A stretch of 64,000 bases of DNA from Caballeronia terrestris (lineage in GTDB: Bacteria; Pseudomonadota; Gammaproteobacteria; Burkholderiales; Burkholderiaceae). Every line of letters begins with the position of its first letter. Positions within the stretch are counted from its first letter, which is position 1. Where the stretch lies: NCBI RefSeq assembly GCF_001544515.1, contig NZ_FCOL02000029.1:1-64000 (forward strand), read 5' to 3'. Position numbers and translations under genes: made by a program. The notes beneath the pieces were generated by a model. That model was given only the letters and a program-made list of their open reading frames with translations. It had not been told where the DNA came from and did not search any database. Below are positions 43,801 to 52,951 of the stretch, in pieces.

Positions 43801-45091
43801 GCGCGACGCGTTCCGTTTGCAGCGTGAAATCGGCGATCTGCCCTTGCGGATTGAACAGCACGAGTTGCGTGAGCACCTTGCGCGGCAGCGGCAGCGCGCG
43901 GGCGAATTCCGCGAGTATCCCCAAATCGATGACATCGCCCGACACACCGAACAACTGTCCGCGCTGCGCTGACGCCGCCCGGTACTTCGCCGTCAGTGTT
44001 TTCGATTCGAGGAGGCGCGCGACCGCTGTGCCATCGGCGAGCGGCGCCTGACCGAGTTCCGCGTGCAGGTCGGAGAGATGCAGCGTGTACTCGGTGTCGT
44101 CCTTCGCGAGCGTCCAGCCGAACTGCGCGACCGGCAGATCGAGGCGCGGCTGCGTCGGCCGCACGCGCAGCGCGATGTTGCCGCCCGTCAGGTCACCGCT
44201 CGCGCTCTGCAGCATGCCGCCCGCGAAGTTCAGCCAGATCTTGTTGTCGATGCGGCCGCTGTACGTCTCGAACGGGATCTTCACGTACCGCGCGAGCATC
44301 GGCAGATCGACCGGGCCGGTCGTCACGTAGGCGCGGCCGGTCCAGTGCGCGGGAACGCCGATCGCCGAGAACGGCTGATGGCGGAAATCCGCGCGAAAGT
44401 CGAGCGGGCCGTGGAGCACGTCGCCGTCGGCGGGGGCCTGCAGAGCGAGCCGGTGACGGATGCCGTCGTTGAACACGGCAAGCCGGATGCGCTTCAGCGC
44501 GATCTCGGGCGCCGCGCGCTCGGCGTCACGCCAGCGCAGCGTGCCGTCGTGCAGCACGATGGTCTGCTGCTTGAGGAGCCATGTCATGAACGCGCTTTCG
44601 CCGGTGCGCCGCGTCGGGATCGGCACGCCCGCCACGCTCAGCGACCCGTTCGCCGCGCGCGCGATGATGACGTCGGGGCCATCGACGGTGAGGTTCGCGA
44701 GCGTCGGCGCGAAGCGGAACAGCGAGCGCCACGAGAGGCTCGCGCTCGCGTGCGGGACGGCCAGGCCGGGCGAGCCGTCGGGGGCGTCGATGCGCAGGTT
44801 GTCGATATCGAGCACGGGCTCCATCCCGGACCAGCGCGCAGTGAGCCGGCCGATGTGCAACTGCGCATGGATCTTCGACGAGACGAGCTGTTCGATGCGC
44901 GGCCTGAAGGCATCGATTTGCGGAAGGACGGCGTAGCGCAGTCCGAGATAGACGGCCGCCACCGCGAAGTACAGCGCGATGACCAGCACGAGAATGATGC
45001 GGGAGACGCGTGAAATCACGCGCTCGGCATTGCCGCGGGGCTTCGCTTGTCCAACTTCGAGAGGGTCGACGGATTCCTTGCTGTCGGACAT
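40871..45091 (-). CDS. yhdP: YhdP-family AsmA-like lipid transport protein
   Basis: A 1406-residue protein, larger than E. coli YhdP (1266). One N-terminal membrane anchor (about residues 28-52, IILVLVIALYFAVAAVYLGL) is followed by a very long periplasmic beta-rich groove typical of the AsmA-like/RBG family (DUF3971), ending in the conserved AsmA-C region (GSGSISGNAAWSGGP, SIGKAFARDYAITGTWSKP). YhdP carries phospholipid between inner and outer membranes. A run of six Asp (DDDDDDNPND) lies near residue 1125. ATG 45091 (MSDSKESVDPLEVG) was chosen; a GTG-initiated extension to 45148 is possible. It is divergent from glnE. Confidence 0.93.
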   Translation of the reverse strand: MSDSKESVDPLEVGQAKPRGNAERVISRVSRIILVLVIALYFAVAAVYLGLRYAVLPQIDAFRPRIEQLVSSKIHAQLHIGRLTARWSGMEPVLDIDNLRIDAPDGSPGLAVPHASASLSWRSLFRFAPTLANLTVDGPDVIIARAANGSLSVAGVPIPTRRTGESAFMTWLLKQQTIVLHDGTLRWRDAERAAPEIALKRIRLAVFNDGIRHRLALQAPADGDVLHGPLDFRADFRHQPFSAIGVPAHWTGRAYVTTGPVDLPMLARYVKIPFETYSGRIDNKIWLNFAGGMLQSASGDLTGGNIALRVRPTQPRLDLPVAQFGWTLAKDDTEYTLHLSDLHAELGQAPLADGTAVARLLESKTLTAKYRAASAQRGQLFGVSGDVIDLGILAEFARALPLPRKVLTQLVLFNPQGQIADFTLQTERVAPKTDEEAKELQAKGEALPVLRYTVKGDLQGISVQAQEPPPGLTANNHPRAGIPGVENLWGKIDADQTQGSITIDTKNAAVTIPGAFDDPRLTFDTLEGRAAWTIADAPAPGEPRRAFTVRVETLRVKNADAEGEATAYYWNQGHGRGTLDLKAKVARLKVTSLVRYLPTSLNERVRVYLGHALQAGVSRNGTIEVHGDLTRFPYTKFPDAGIFRIEAPFTGGKFDPTPYPPRKMLNGTPNFWPGFDGISGKFQMAQNKLRFDIDRAHYRNVAITKTTGRIEDTGNRESLLLIDGQARGPLADMLQYVDDSSLGIMAKHATRKIRATGDATLALKLGLPRIRLPKPHVDYEGSLTFADNEVAYANLPPLSHVRGRASFAQKSVTLDNLTGRFLGGDVRGTGGVKPDGSYALNVNGRIGADAAKGLNVRISPQITQVLKHVSGTAPYEMHVRGMKNALPRIEATSDLTGLGLDFPAPFAKPRGTPMPFAVRFEPATDGPAGRHDANVTLGPVKAHYLLQQTGKTQLNVVRGAIGVNKPADLPPQGVTAAIDLDELDADAWRKFITEFTPPPATQSAVAAPKPPVNENIRQFIPTRVALHLTTLKLLSRRWQNIVVDASEDNRKWQANIASDQLTGQVAWTPGAIRDSPGALQARFTQVVIPDKSEGDLAGPTIRRPPRNMPSIDLIVNEIVVRGRPIGRLEVDAHNSVDHGMPVWSLDKFELANPDATLAATANWRAFTSAETDDDDDDNPNDTTPRRTALDFKLDVKDAGGLLDRFGLPRTVNAGSGSISGNAAWSGGPTAVDLPTLDGALAVDLRHGQILKVNAGAAKLLGILSLQSLAHLLTLNFQDVVGKGLPFDRITGTAKIDDGIVRTDNFTMVTSPARVELKGMVNLPTQTQDLHALVIPTISAGAVAIGAAVINPLLGLATLAGDLVLSKSIGKAFARDYAITGTWSKPVIQRVKGDQGKIETPAAAVTD

Positions 45092-45318
45092 GCTGCGGCG
45101 TTTCGGCGATATGGTAGTTTTGCGTGTTTGACGTTCAAATCGTAACACAGGGTATCGCGCTCAAGGCTGGGCGCGGGCTCTCCTGACCTACCGCAAAGCC
45201 AAGCCAGACGGCGTTCGACGCGTTTCGCGGCAGGTCTTCCGATACGCGCCCGGTAGCATTTCGCCGGGTGCCGCATTTTTGAAGCAATGAGTGAAGCAAC
45301 GAGCGAGCCCGACTTCCC

Positions 45319-48144
45319 ATGACTCAAGCAGCGACCCCGGCAACATTGCGCAGTACAGCCTATTCCAACTATGCCGCGCGCGCGTACGCTGCGCGTCCGG
45401 ATTTGCCCGCGCAGGTCGCGCAATGGGCGTCGGTGCCGATCACGCGCGGCTGGGTCGAATCGCGTCTGGATGCGCTCTGCGGCACCTGCTCGGGCGATGG
45501 CGTTCTCAACGAAGCCGCGCTGAAAACCGCGCTGCGGCGTCTGCGCACCGAAGTGTTTTGCACGGTCATGGAGCGCGATCTCGCGGGCGAGGCCGACGTC
45601 GCCGAGGTGACGGGCGCGATGACCGATCTCGCCGAAGTCACGGTCCAGCGGGCGCTCGCGGTGTTGTCGGCGGATCTGGAGGTGCTCTTCGGCGAGCCGC
45701 GCGGACCCGAAGGCGAACGGCTGACGCTCGGCGTCGTCGGGATGGGGAAGCTCGGTGGGCGCGAGTTGAACGCGTCGTCGGATATCGATTTGATCTTCGT
45801 CTACGAGGAAGACGGCGAGACAGCCGGCGGTCAGCGCGCGCCGCTCACCACGCAGGAATTCTTCACACGGCTCGGTCGCCGGCTGATCGGCGCGCTCGCG
45901 GAACTCACGCAGGATGGCTACGTGTTTCGCGTCGATATGCGGCTTAGGCCGAACGGCGATTCCGGTCCGCTCGTGTGCAGCCTCGGCATGCTGGAGGAGT
46001 ATTTCTACGTGCAGGGACGCGAGTGGGAGCGCTATGCGTGGATCAAGGGGCGGCTCGTGTCGGAGGGCGAAAGCGACTCGGCGCGACGGCTCGCGAAGCA
46101 GCTCGACGCGATCGTCACGCCGTTCGTGTACCGACGTTATCTCGATTACGGCGTGATCTCGGCGATCCGTTCGCTGCATCTGCAGATTCGCCAGGAAGCG
46201 CAGCGGCGCGCGTCGATGCGCCCCGACAAGGCCGACGACATCAAGCTCGGACGCGGCGGCATCCGCGAAATCGAGTTCAGCGCGCAGGTGTTTCAATTGA
46301 TCCGCGGCGGACAGGCCGCCGCATTCCGCATTCGTCCGACGCTTGCCGTGCTCGAGCGGGCGGCGGCGCACGGGCTGATTTCGACGGCGGTGCGCGCTGC
46401 GCTGAGCGAGGCGTATCTGTTTTTGAGGACGGTCGAGCATCGGCTGCAGTATCGCAACGACGCGCAGACGCACGCGATGCCCGTCGCGCTCGACGAGCGC
46501 GAGTTGCTCGCGGAATCGCTCGGTTTCGCCGATTACGCCGCGCTGATGACGAAGCTCGATGCGCATCGCGAACTCGTCGAAGAACAGTTCGACGAGATTT
46601 TCGCCGACAAGGTCAGCGGGCAGGGCGGCTGCGGTGTGGCGGAGGATTCGGCGGCGTCGTGGATCTGGAGCAGCGCGCTCGCCGACGACAGCGCCGGCGA
46701 AGAACTCGTCGCGCGGCTCGCCGGGCTCGGCTTCACCGATCCGGCGGCGTTGCTGGCGCGGCTGACGAGCGTCTGGAATTCGACGCGCTATCTTGGATTG
46801 CCGGCGAAGAGCCGGGAGCGCTTCGACATCGTCGCGCAGCGCGCGCTGGAAGCGGCGCAGTCGATCGAGCCGGCCGCGCGGCGTGGTGACACGATTACGC
46901 GGCTTTTCGATTTGCTTGAGGCTGTGAGTAAGCGGGGGGCGTATCTCGCGTTGCTGACTGAGTATCCGGCGGCGCTGGATCGTGTGCTTTCCGTTTTGGG
47001 CGGGTCGCGCTGGGCGGCGGGGTATTTGATCCGCCATCCGCAATTGCTCGATGAATTGCTCGACGATGAAGCGATTGCCAGTCCGTTCGATTGGCCCGAG
47101 TTCAAGCGCTCGCTGCGCGCCCGGCTGGCGGTGGCCGATGGCGCCGAGCAGCAGATGGATTTGCTGCGGCATGCGCATCAGGCTGAAGTGTTCCGGATCC
47201 TTCTGATTGATCTGGCGGGGAGTCTTACGGTTGAGCATGTGAGTGACCGGCTGTCTGAACTCGCGGATGCGGTTTTGGACGTGACGGTCGAGACGGTCTG
47301 GAAGCAGTTTCCCAAGCGGCATCGGGATGTGCCTCGGTTCGCCGTGATCGCTTATGGGAAGTTGGGTGGGAAGGAACTCGGGTATGCGTCGGACCTCGAT
47401 CTGATCTTTCTCTACGATGATCCGGATGACGCCGCTTCGGATGTTTATGCGATGTTTGCTCGGCGGCTTGTTACTTGGCTAACCACGGCGACGGGAGCGG
47501 GGACGCTGTTTGATGTCGATTTGAGGCTGCGGCCAAATGGGGAGTCGGGGCTGCTGGTCACGAGTTTGGAGTCGTTTCGTGCGTACCAAATCCGCGAAGG
47601 CGATGCGGCTAATACGGCCTGGGTTTGGGAGCATCAGGCGCTTTCCCGAGCGCGTTATAGCGCGGGCGATTCCGCGATAGGCGAGGCGTTTGAGGCGATT
47701 CGGGCGGAGGTTTTGGTCGCGCCTCGGGAGGCTGGTCCGTTATCGCGCGAAATCGTCGCGATGCGCGAGCGCGTGGAGGCCGGGCACCCGAATCGGACGG
47801 CGCTTTTTGACCTCAAGCACGATCGCGGCGGAATGGTCGATATCGAATTCATCGTGCAGTTTTGGGTGCTCCTGCATTCACGCGAACATCGGGAGTTTGT
47901 GCGTAATGCGGGGAATATTTCGCTGCTGAGGATTGCGGCGCAGTGTGGGCTTATGTCCACTGACGAGGCGGAGACGGTTGGGGCCGCTTATCGGGTTTAT
48001 CGGAAGATGCAGCATAAGTTGAGGTTGGATGGGATGGAGAAGGCTCGCGTCGAGCCCGAACTCGTCGCCGGAGAGCAGGCGGCTGTTATAAGCGTTTGGG
48101 ACAGGGTCTTTAAAGGAGGTGTGGAGGCGTCGGGCCTCGGATAA
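45319..48144 (+). CDS. glnE: Bifunctional glutamine-synthetase adenylyltransferase/deadenylylase
   Basis: A 941-residue enzyme with two nucleotidyltransferase domains. The N-terminal deadenylylase has GMGKLGGRELNASSDIDLIF with Asp155 and Asp157; the C-terminal adenylylase has AYGKLGGKELGYASDLDLIF with Asp692 and Asp694. It adjusts glutamine synthetase activity in response to PII and glutamine. Length matches E. coli GlnE (946). From about 46.9 kb to its end the codons become noticeably less GC-biased than in neighbours. It is divergent from yhdP. Confidence 0.97.
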   Translation: MTQAATPATLRSTAYSNYAARAYAARPDLPAQVAQWASVPITRGWVESRLDALCGTCSGDGVLNEAALKTALRRLRTEVFCTVMERDLAGEADVAEVTGAMTDLAEVTVQRALAVLSADLEVLFGEPRGPEGERLTLGVVGMGKLGGRELNASSDIDLIFVYEEDGETAGGQRAPLTTQEFFTRLGRRLIGALAELTQDGYVFRVDMRLRPNGDSGPLVCSLGMLEEYFYVQGREWERYAWIKGRLVSEGESDSARRLAKQLDAIVTPFVYRRYLDYGVISAIRSLHLQIRQEAQRRASMRPDKADDIKLGRGGIREIEFSAQVFQLIRGGQAAAFRIRPTLAVLERAAAHGLISTAVRAALSEAYLFLRTVEHRLQYRNDAQTHAMPVALDERELLAESLGFADYAALMTKLDAHRELVEEQFDEIFADKVSGQGGCGVAEDSAASWIWSSALADDSAGEELVARLAGLGFTDPAALLARLTSVWNSTRYLGLPAKSRERFDIVAQRALEAAQSIEPAARRGDTITRLFDLLEAVSKRGAYLALLTEYPAALDRVLSVLGGSRWAAGYLIRHPQLLDELLDDEAIASPFDWPEFKRSLRARLAVADGAEQQMDLLRHAHQAEVFRILLIDLAGSLTVEHVSDRLSELADAVLDVTVETVWKQFPKRHRDVPRFAVIAYGKLGGKELGYASDLDLIFLYDDPDDAASDVYAMFARRLVTWLTTATGAGTLFDVDLRLRPNGESGLLVTSLESFRAYQIREGDAANTAWVWEHQALSRARYSAGDSAIGEAFEAIRAEVLVAPREAGPLSREIVAMRERVEAGHPNRTALFDLKHDRGGMVDIEFIVQFWVLLHSREHREFVRNAGNISLLRIAAQCGLMSTDEAETVGAAYRVYRKMQHKLRLDGMEKARVEPELVAGEQAAVISVWDRVFKGGVEASGLG

Positions 48145-48169
48145 GCATGGCCTGACAAAAAGCTCGTAT

Positions 48170-48460
48170 ATGCGGAAAACGATTTTTTGTTGGGTTTATT
48201 GCTATAGCTTCCTAAATGGACGGACGCCAGAAAAACTCGTTGAGGTCATTCACAAGAAGCTGATCAATAGTGGTTAAACGGTACCCTTCGAGGCTATTCG
48301 TAAAGCGCTTTTTTCGACAGCGACAATACCTCGTGTTGAGCCGAAAACACCGGGCGTAACGGTCGTCTCGGCCTCCGGGGCACCCGTGCCTTGGGCAACC
48401 ATTGTCGCTATCGCAGATAACGGTACAACAAGTCCGAACAGACGGATTCGAGCGGTATGA
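48170..48460 (+). pseudogene. Stop-interrupted coding remnant in the AT-richer insert
   Basis: In one frame an ATG at 48170 opens MRKTIFCWVYCYSFLNGRTP and runs 35 codons to a TAA (48275-48277). The same frame then stays open for 60 codons (containing TPGVTVVSASGAPVPWATI) to a TGA at 48458-48460 that overlaps the next ATG (48457). The second part resembles the VTVxxASGxPVPxA signature of bacterial Ig-like repeats. No ribosome site precedes the ATG. It may be a decayed gene or chance; confidence is low. Confidence 0.3.
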
Positions 48461-48864
48461 CCACGCTCACGATTTCCACACGCCGTCGCTATGAAGTGCT
48501 TATCGCGCATCCCAGTTTCGCGGGCGCCATGATCCCTTCATGGGATCCAGCCGACGATGTTCAAGTGTCTCTGGCACCTACTGAGAATATGGGTTCGGTG
48601 ATTCTCTTTAGTGCTGGATATATTCCTGGACTTCATGGAAGATTAAATCCGATCCTTGACACTGAAAATCGTACATGTTTGTACGCCGATAATATTGCCG
48701 TCGACGGGGGTAAAAACCAGTCTGCTACGTTTATAGTGAATCATCCGATTCAACTTGAAGATTGTAACGGGATAATTATGCAAATTCGTATTCTTTATAT
48801 AAAGGGGCGAACGTCCCTGATTCAGTTCGTTCATTCACGATACGATGACCAAGGATTGGATTAA
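48457..48864 (+). CDS. Hypothetical protein in an AT-richer insert
   Basis: A 135-residue frame starting MTTLTISTRRRYEVLIAHPS and ending HSRYDDQGLD. It is mostly beta-prone, with no signal peptide or membrane segment. Base composition is clearly lower in GC than flanking genes (for example ATATTCCTGGACTTCATGG), suggesting acquisition by transfer. There is no strong ribosome site, but its ATG overlaps the TGA of an upstream frame. A terminator follows at 48912. No family is recognised. Confidence 0.55.
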   Translation: MTTLTISTRRRYEVLIAHPSFAGAMIPSWDPADDVQVSLAPTENMGSVILFSAGYIPGLHGRLNPILDTENRTCLYADNIAVDGGKNQSATFIVNHPIQLEDCNGIIMQIRILYIKGRTSLIQFVHSRYDDQGLD

Positions 48865-48911
48865 AGGGCTAATTGGTACTAAAACCGAACGGATGAATCA
48901 CCCACTGAACG

Positions 48912-48945
48912 AAAAGACCGCGCACATTATTGGGCGCGGTCTTTT
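48912..48945. terminator. Bidirectional terminator before recN
   Basis: AAAAGACCGCGC (48912-48923) pairs with GCGCGGTCTTTT (48934-48945) around a 10-base loop. It separates the inserted plus-strand gene from the convergent recN. Confidence 0.9.
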
Positions 48946-49019
48946 GCTTACGATTTAAGAAGAGTTGTCTTTGCTTCGCGAGGTTTCTTCCGTCCCGCAA
49001 ACAAAATTCCGCGAAAAAA

Positions 49020-50675
49020 CTAAGCCGCCAACATCTCCCTAGCATGTTTCCTAGTAGTAGCCGTAATTTCAATCCCCCCCAACATCCGCGCGACTTCTTC
49101 CACTCGTTTCGCCTTATCTAGCGGCGTAACGGTGCTTACAGTCCCACCATTCGCATCCCCGGCTTTTGCGACTTGGAAATGCTGATCCCCGCGCGCCGCA
49201 ACCTGGGGAAGGTGCGTAACGCACAAAACCTGCCGATCTCGCCCCAACTGATGTAATAGCCGCCCGACGACTTCAGCCACGCCACCCCCAATCCCCGTGT
49301 CAACTTCATCAAAGATCAGCGTAGGCGTCGGACTCGCGGTACTCGCAATCACAGCAAGAGCCAAACTAATCCGCGCCAACTCACCTCCTGAAGCAACCTT
49401 AGCCAGTGGCCGAAGCGCAACTCCAGCATGCCCCGCGACACGAAACTCGATCTGCTCAAGCCCGCTCGCCCCACCTTCCGCCAACGGCACGAGCGCAACC
49501 TCAAAACTTCCACCCGCCATCGAAAGCTCCTGCATTCCCACCGTAACCGCGGCCCCAAGCGCCGTCGCAGCCTTCGCACGCGCTTTCGACAGCACCTTTG
49601 CCTCCGCGAGATACGCGTCCTTGGCCTTCGCCTCCGCCGCCCGCAATCCATCCAGATCCGCCGCAGCATCAAGCCGAGCAAGCTGCTGCCGACGCGCCTC
49701 ATGCTCTTCCGGCAGCGCTTCCGGCTGCATACGAAACTTCCGCGCCGTCGAATGCAACTGGTCCATCCGCTTCTCAACCTGCGCTAACCGATCCGGATCG
49801 AGCTCCAGCCGCTGCGCATAATGCGACAGCGAATACGCCGCCTCCTGCAACTGAATCTCCGCCGGCTCGAGCGACGCCAGCACATCGGAAAGCGCCGGAT
49901 CGATATCCGCAAGCCCGCGCAGTTTGGAAGTGATCGCAGCAAGCTGAGTAATCATCGCGTCATCCGATTCGGATAGGGCGTCGAGCGCGCCCTGCACGCC
50001 GTCGATGAGACTCGCCGAATGCGACAGCCGATGATGCTCCGCGCTCACTTCCTCCCACTCGCCCGGCTGCGGCGAAATCTTGTCGAATTCGCTCAGTTGC
50101 CACGCGAGCCGCTCGCGCTCCAACTGCAACTCGCGATCGCGGCTCTGCGCCGTCTCCACCGCCTGCGCCGCGTCGCGCCAAGCGCGATACGCACGCGTCA
50201 CCGAAGCAGCCGTGTCCGTAAGCCCGGCATGCGTATCGAAGAGTTCGCGTTGCGCATCAGGACGCATCAGCAACTGATGCGCGTGCTGCCCATGAATATC
50301 GACCAGCATCTCGCCGACTTCGCGCAATTGCGTGAGCGTCGCGGGCGTGCCGTTGATGAACGCGCGCGAGCGGCCGTTCGAATCGATCACCCGGCGCAGC
50401 ATCACCGTGTCCGCTTCGCCCGCGGCCAGCGCGTGCTCTTCGAGCCAGCGAAAAACCGCCTCGTGCGTCGAGAATTCGGCGGTGATGTCGGCGCGCGCCT
50501 CGCCCGTGCGCACGACGCTCGCGTCGCCGCGCGCGCCGAGCGTGAGGGCGAGGGCGTCGATAAGGATGGATTTGCCGGCGCCGGTTTCACCCGAAAAAAC
50601 CGTGAAGCCGCTGTCGAATTCGAGGTCGAGCGCGGCGACGATGACGAAGTCGCGAATCGAAAGATGACGGAGCAT
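49020..50675 (-). CDS. recN: DNA repair protein RecN
   Basis: A 551-residue SMC-like ATPase for double-strand break repair. Walker A is GETGAGKS (29-36), the middle is a coiled coil (residues about 160-390, rich in Glu, Gln, Arg), and the C-terminal ABC signature is ASGGELARISLAL with Walker B LIFDEVDTGIGG. The length is normal (E. coli 553). It is followed on the 3' side by a terminator. nadK is 35 bases upstream on the same strand. Confidence 0.96.
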   Translation of the reverse strand: MLRHLSIRDFVIVAALDLEFDSGFTVFSGETGAGKSILIDALALTLGARGDASVVRTGEARADITAEFSTHEAVFRWLEEHALAAGEADTVMLRRVIDSNGRSRAFINGTPATLTQLREVGEMLVDIHGQHAHQLLMRPDAQRELFDTHAGLTDTAASVTRAYRAWRDAAQAVETAQSRDRELQLERERLAWQLSEFDKISPQPGEWEEVSAEHHRLSHSASLIDGVQGALDALSESDDAMITQLAAITSKLRGLADIDPALSDVLASLEPAEIQLQEAAYSLSHYAQRLELDPDRLAQVEKRMDQLHSTARKFRMQPEALPEEHEARRQQLARLDAAADLDGLRAAEAKAKDAYLAEAKVLSKARAKAATALGAAVTVGMQELSMAGGSFEVALVPLAEGGASGLEQIEFRVAGHAGVALRPLAKVASGGELARISLALAVIASTASPTPTLIFDEVDTGIGGGVAEVVGRLLHQLGRDRQVLCVTHLPQVAARGDQHFQVAKAGDANGGTVSTVTPLDKAKRVEEVARMLGGIEITATTRKHAREMLAA

Positions 50676-50710
50676 GAATGGAGGCGTGGAGGAATGACGC
50701 GTGTGCGCGT

Positions 50711-51613
50711 TCAGGGATTCGAAGCATCGGCCTGCGACGGATGCTCATGCCAGTGAAGCTTCTTCCTGAGCGTCGCGAAGTGACTGTAGCCGACCGGATG
50801 CAGCACCGGCACCGTATGGCGCGAGCGGCGCACCTCGATCGTGTCGTTCAGTTCGACTGCGGTGAACGACTGCATGTCGAAGTTCACGTTTACGTCGCGC
50901 CCGGCGATGATCTGGATATCGACCTTGGAATCGTCGGGCAGCACGATCGGACGGTTCGACAGCGAATGCGGCGCGATCGGCACGAGCACGAAGCCCTGCA
51001 ACTCGGGATGCAGGATCGGCCCGGCGGCGGAAAGCGCATAGGCCGTCGAACCGGTGGGCGTCGCGACGATCAGGCCGTCGGAGCGCTGGTCATACATGAA
51101 ATGGCCGTCCACGGACACGCGCAGTTCCGTCATGCCCGAAAAACCGCTGCGGTTCACGACGACGTCGTTGAACGCCAGCGCGTGATAAATCGGCTTGCCG
51201 TCGCGCACGATGCTCGCTTCGAGCAGGCTGCGCTCCTCACGCTCGAAGCAGCCCGCGAGCATCTGCGGAACGAGTTCGTGCATCTGCGCGAGCGAAATAT
51301 CCGTGATGAAGCCGAGCCGCCCGTGATTCACGCCGATCAAAGGCGTCTTGTACGGCGCGAGTTGCCTCCCGAAGCCGAGCATCGTGCCGTCGCCGCCGAG
51401 CACGACCGCCACGTCCGCACGCGCGCCGATCTCGGCGGTGGACAGCGCCGGATAGCGCGTCACGCCGACCTCTTTCGCGGTCTGCGCCTCGAACACGACT
51501 TCGAAGCCCTGGCCCGCGATCAATTCGGCGATTGACGTCAGCGGCGCCTCGATGCCGGGCGTGTTGGTGCGCCCTACGAGCGCGACGGTCTTGAATTGGC
51601 TGCCAATTTCCAT
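50711..51613 (-). CDS. nadK: NAD kinase
   Basis: A 300-residue ATP-dependent NAD kinase, which makes NADP+. The GGDGT motif is at residues 73-77 (VVLGGDGTMLGFG) and the second NAD-binding motif is FNDVVVNRSG; SDGLIVATPTGSTAYALSAAGPI is the conserved core. The frame is open to 51673 but ATG 51613 (MEIGSQFKTVALVGRTNTPG) fits the family start. It is co-oriented with recN and divergent from hrcA. Confidence 0.95.
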   Translation of the reverse strand: MEIGSQFKTVALVGRTNTPGIEAPLTSIAELIAGQGFEVVFEAQTAKEVGVTRYPALSTAEIGARADVAVVLGGDGTMLGFGRQLAPYKTPLIGVNHGRLGFITDISLAQMHELVPQMLAGCFEREERSLLEASIVRDGKPIYHALAFNDVVVNRSGFSGMTELRVSVDGHFMYDQRSDGLIVATPTGSTAYALSAAGPILHPELQGFVLVPIAPHSLSNRPIVLPDDSKVDIQIIAGRDVNVNFDMQSFTAVELNDTIEVRRSRHTVPVLHPVGYSHFATLRKKLHWHEHPSQADASNP

Positions 51614-51799
51614 GCCGGCATTACAACATAGGTTAAGGGCGAAAAGAACCGTGGGCGAACCCGCCCGCGGCACGCGCGGCGCTTATATATTGTTTGTCGA
51701 TAGAATGGAGCGCATCCTGAGTTCGGTGGCACACAGCGCGCGCCCAAGCGGCCCCGGGCGCGCACGCCGTTCAATGACGCGTTGAGCTAAAATTTCCCC

Positions 51800-52816
51800 A
51801 TGCTAGACCCACGTGCACAAACCCTCCTCAAGACGTTGATCGAGCGCTACATCGCCGAAGGTCAGCCGGTGGGTTCGCGCACGCTGTCACGTTACTCCGG
51901 TCTCGAACTGAGCCCGGCCACGATCCGCAACGTGATGTCGGATCTGGAGGAGCTCGGGCTCGTCGCGAGTCCGCATACGTCGGCGGGGCGCATTCCCACG
52001 CCGCGCGGCTATCGCGTCTTCGTCGACACCATGCTGACTGTAGAGGCGCCCGAAGACGAAGCAATGACCACTGCCGTCAAGACGCGCCTGCAGGGCGAGG
52101 AACCTCAGAAGATCGTCGCGGCGGCGGCGAGCGTGCTGTCGAGCCTGTCGTCGTTCGCGGGGGTGATCCTGACGCCGCGCCGCAGCCACATGTTCAAGCA
52201 GATCGAGTTCATGCGCCTGTCGGACAAGCGCATCCTGCTCATCATCGTGACGCCGGAAGGCGATGTCCAGAACCGCATCATGGCGACGCAGCGCGATTAT
52301 TCGCCGTCGCAACTGACCGAGGCGTCGAACTACATCAACGCGCACTTCGCCGGCCTGTCCTTCGACGAGGTGCGCCGCCGACTTCGCGAGGAAATCGACC
52401 AGTTGCGCGGCGACATGACCACGCTGATGCACGCAGCGGTCGCGGCGAGCACCGACACAACCGATCCCGGCGACACCTTGCTGATCTCCGGCGAGCGCAA
52501 TCTGCTGGAAGTGGCGGACCTTTCGTCCGACATGGCGCGGCTGCGCAAGCTTTTCGACGTATTCGACCAAAAGACGAGTCTCCTGCAATTGCTCGACGTA
52601 TCGAGCCACGCGCAAGGCGTGCAGATTTTTATCGGCGGCGAGTCAAATCTCGTGCCGATCGAGGAAATGAGCGTGGTGACGGCGCCGTACGAGGTGAACG
52701 GCAAGATCGTCGGCACGCTCGGCGTGATCGGGCCGACGCGCATGGCCTACAACCGCGTGATCCCGATCGTCGACATCACCGCGCGGCTGCTTTCCATGTC
52801 GCTTAGCCAGCAATAG
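51800..52816 (+). CDS. hrcA: Heat-shock repressor HrcA
   Basis: A 338-residue HrcA. The N-terminal winged helix (MLDPRAQTLLKTLIERYIAE; SPATIRNVMSDLEELGLV; SPHTSAGRIPTPRGYR) binds CIRCE operators; the C-terminal domain contains the IFIGGESNLVPIEEMSVV segment. HrcA usually represses groESL in beta-proteobacteria. No CIRCE repeat (TTAGCACTC-N9-GAGTGCTAA) was found in this window, so its targets lie elsewhere. It heads a plus-strand run with hemH. Confidence 0.96.
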   Translation: MLDPRAQTLLKTLIERYIAEGQPVGSRTLSRYSGLELSPATIRNVMSDLEELGLVASPHTSAGRIPTPRGYRVFVDTMLTVEAPEDEAMTTAVKTRLQGEEPQKIVAAAASVLSSLSSFAGVILTPRRSHMFKQIEFMRLSDKRILLIIVTPEGDVQNRIMATQRDYSPSQLTEASNYINAHFAGLSFDEVRRRLREEIDQLRGDMTTLMHAAVAASTDTTDPGDTLLISGERNLLEVADLSSDMARLRKLFDVFDQKTSLLQLLDVSSHAQGVQIFIGGESNLVPIEEMSVVTAPYEVNGKIVGTLGVIGPTRMAYNRVIPIVDITARLLSMSLSQQ

Positions 52817-52951
52817 ACAGCCGAGCCTTCCCGCCATGTTCACCCGGCGCACGCCGCGCCGCCACTAGGCCGTTCGGCCGATGATGCGCCTCGACCCGCG
52901 CCGCTATAATGGCCTTCACTCCACGACGCCCCTTATCCGGCCGCCTTCTAC

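Noticed and set aside
45127..45139. TTTGA-CGT-TCAAA palindrome between yhdP and glnE
   Set aside because: Short arms and no associated promoter pattern that could be argued; left out of the features.
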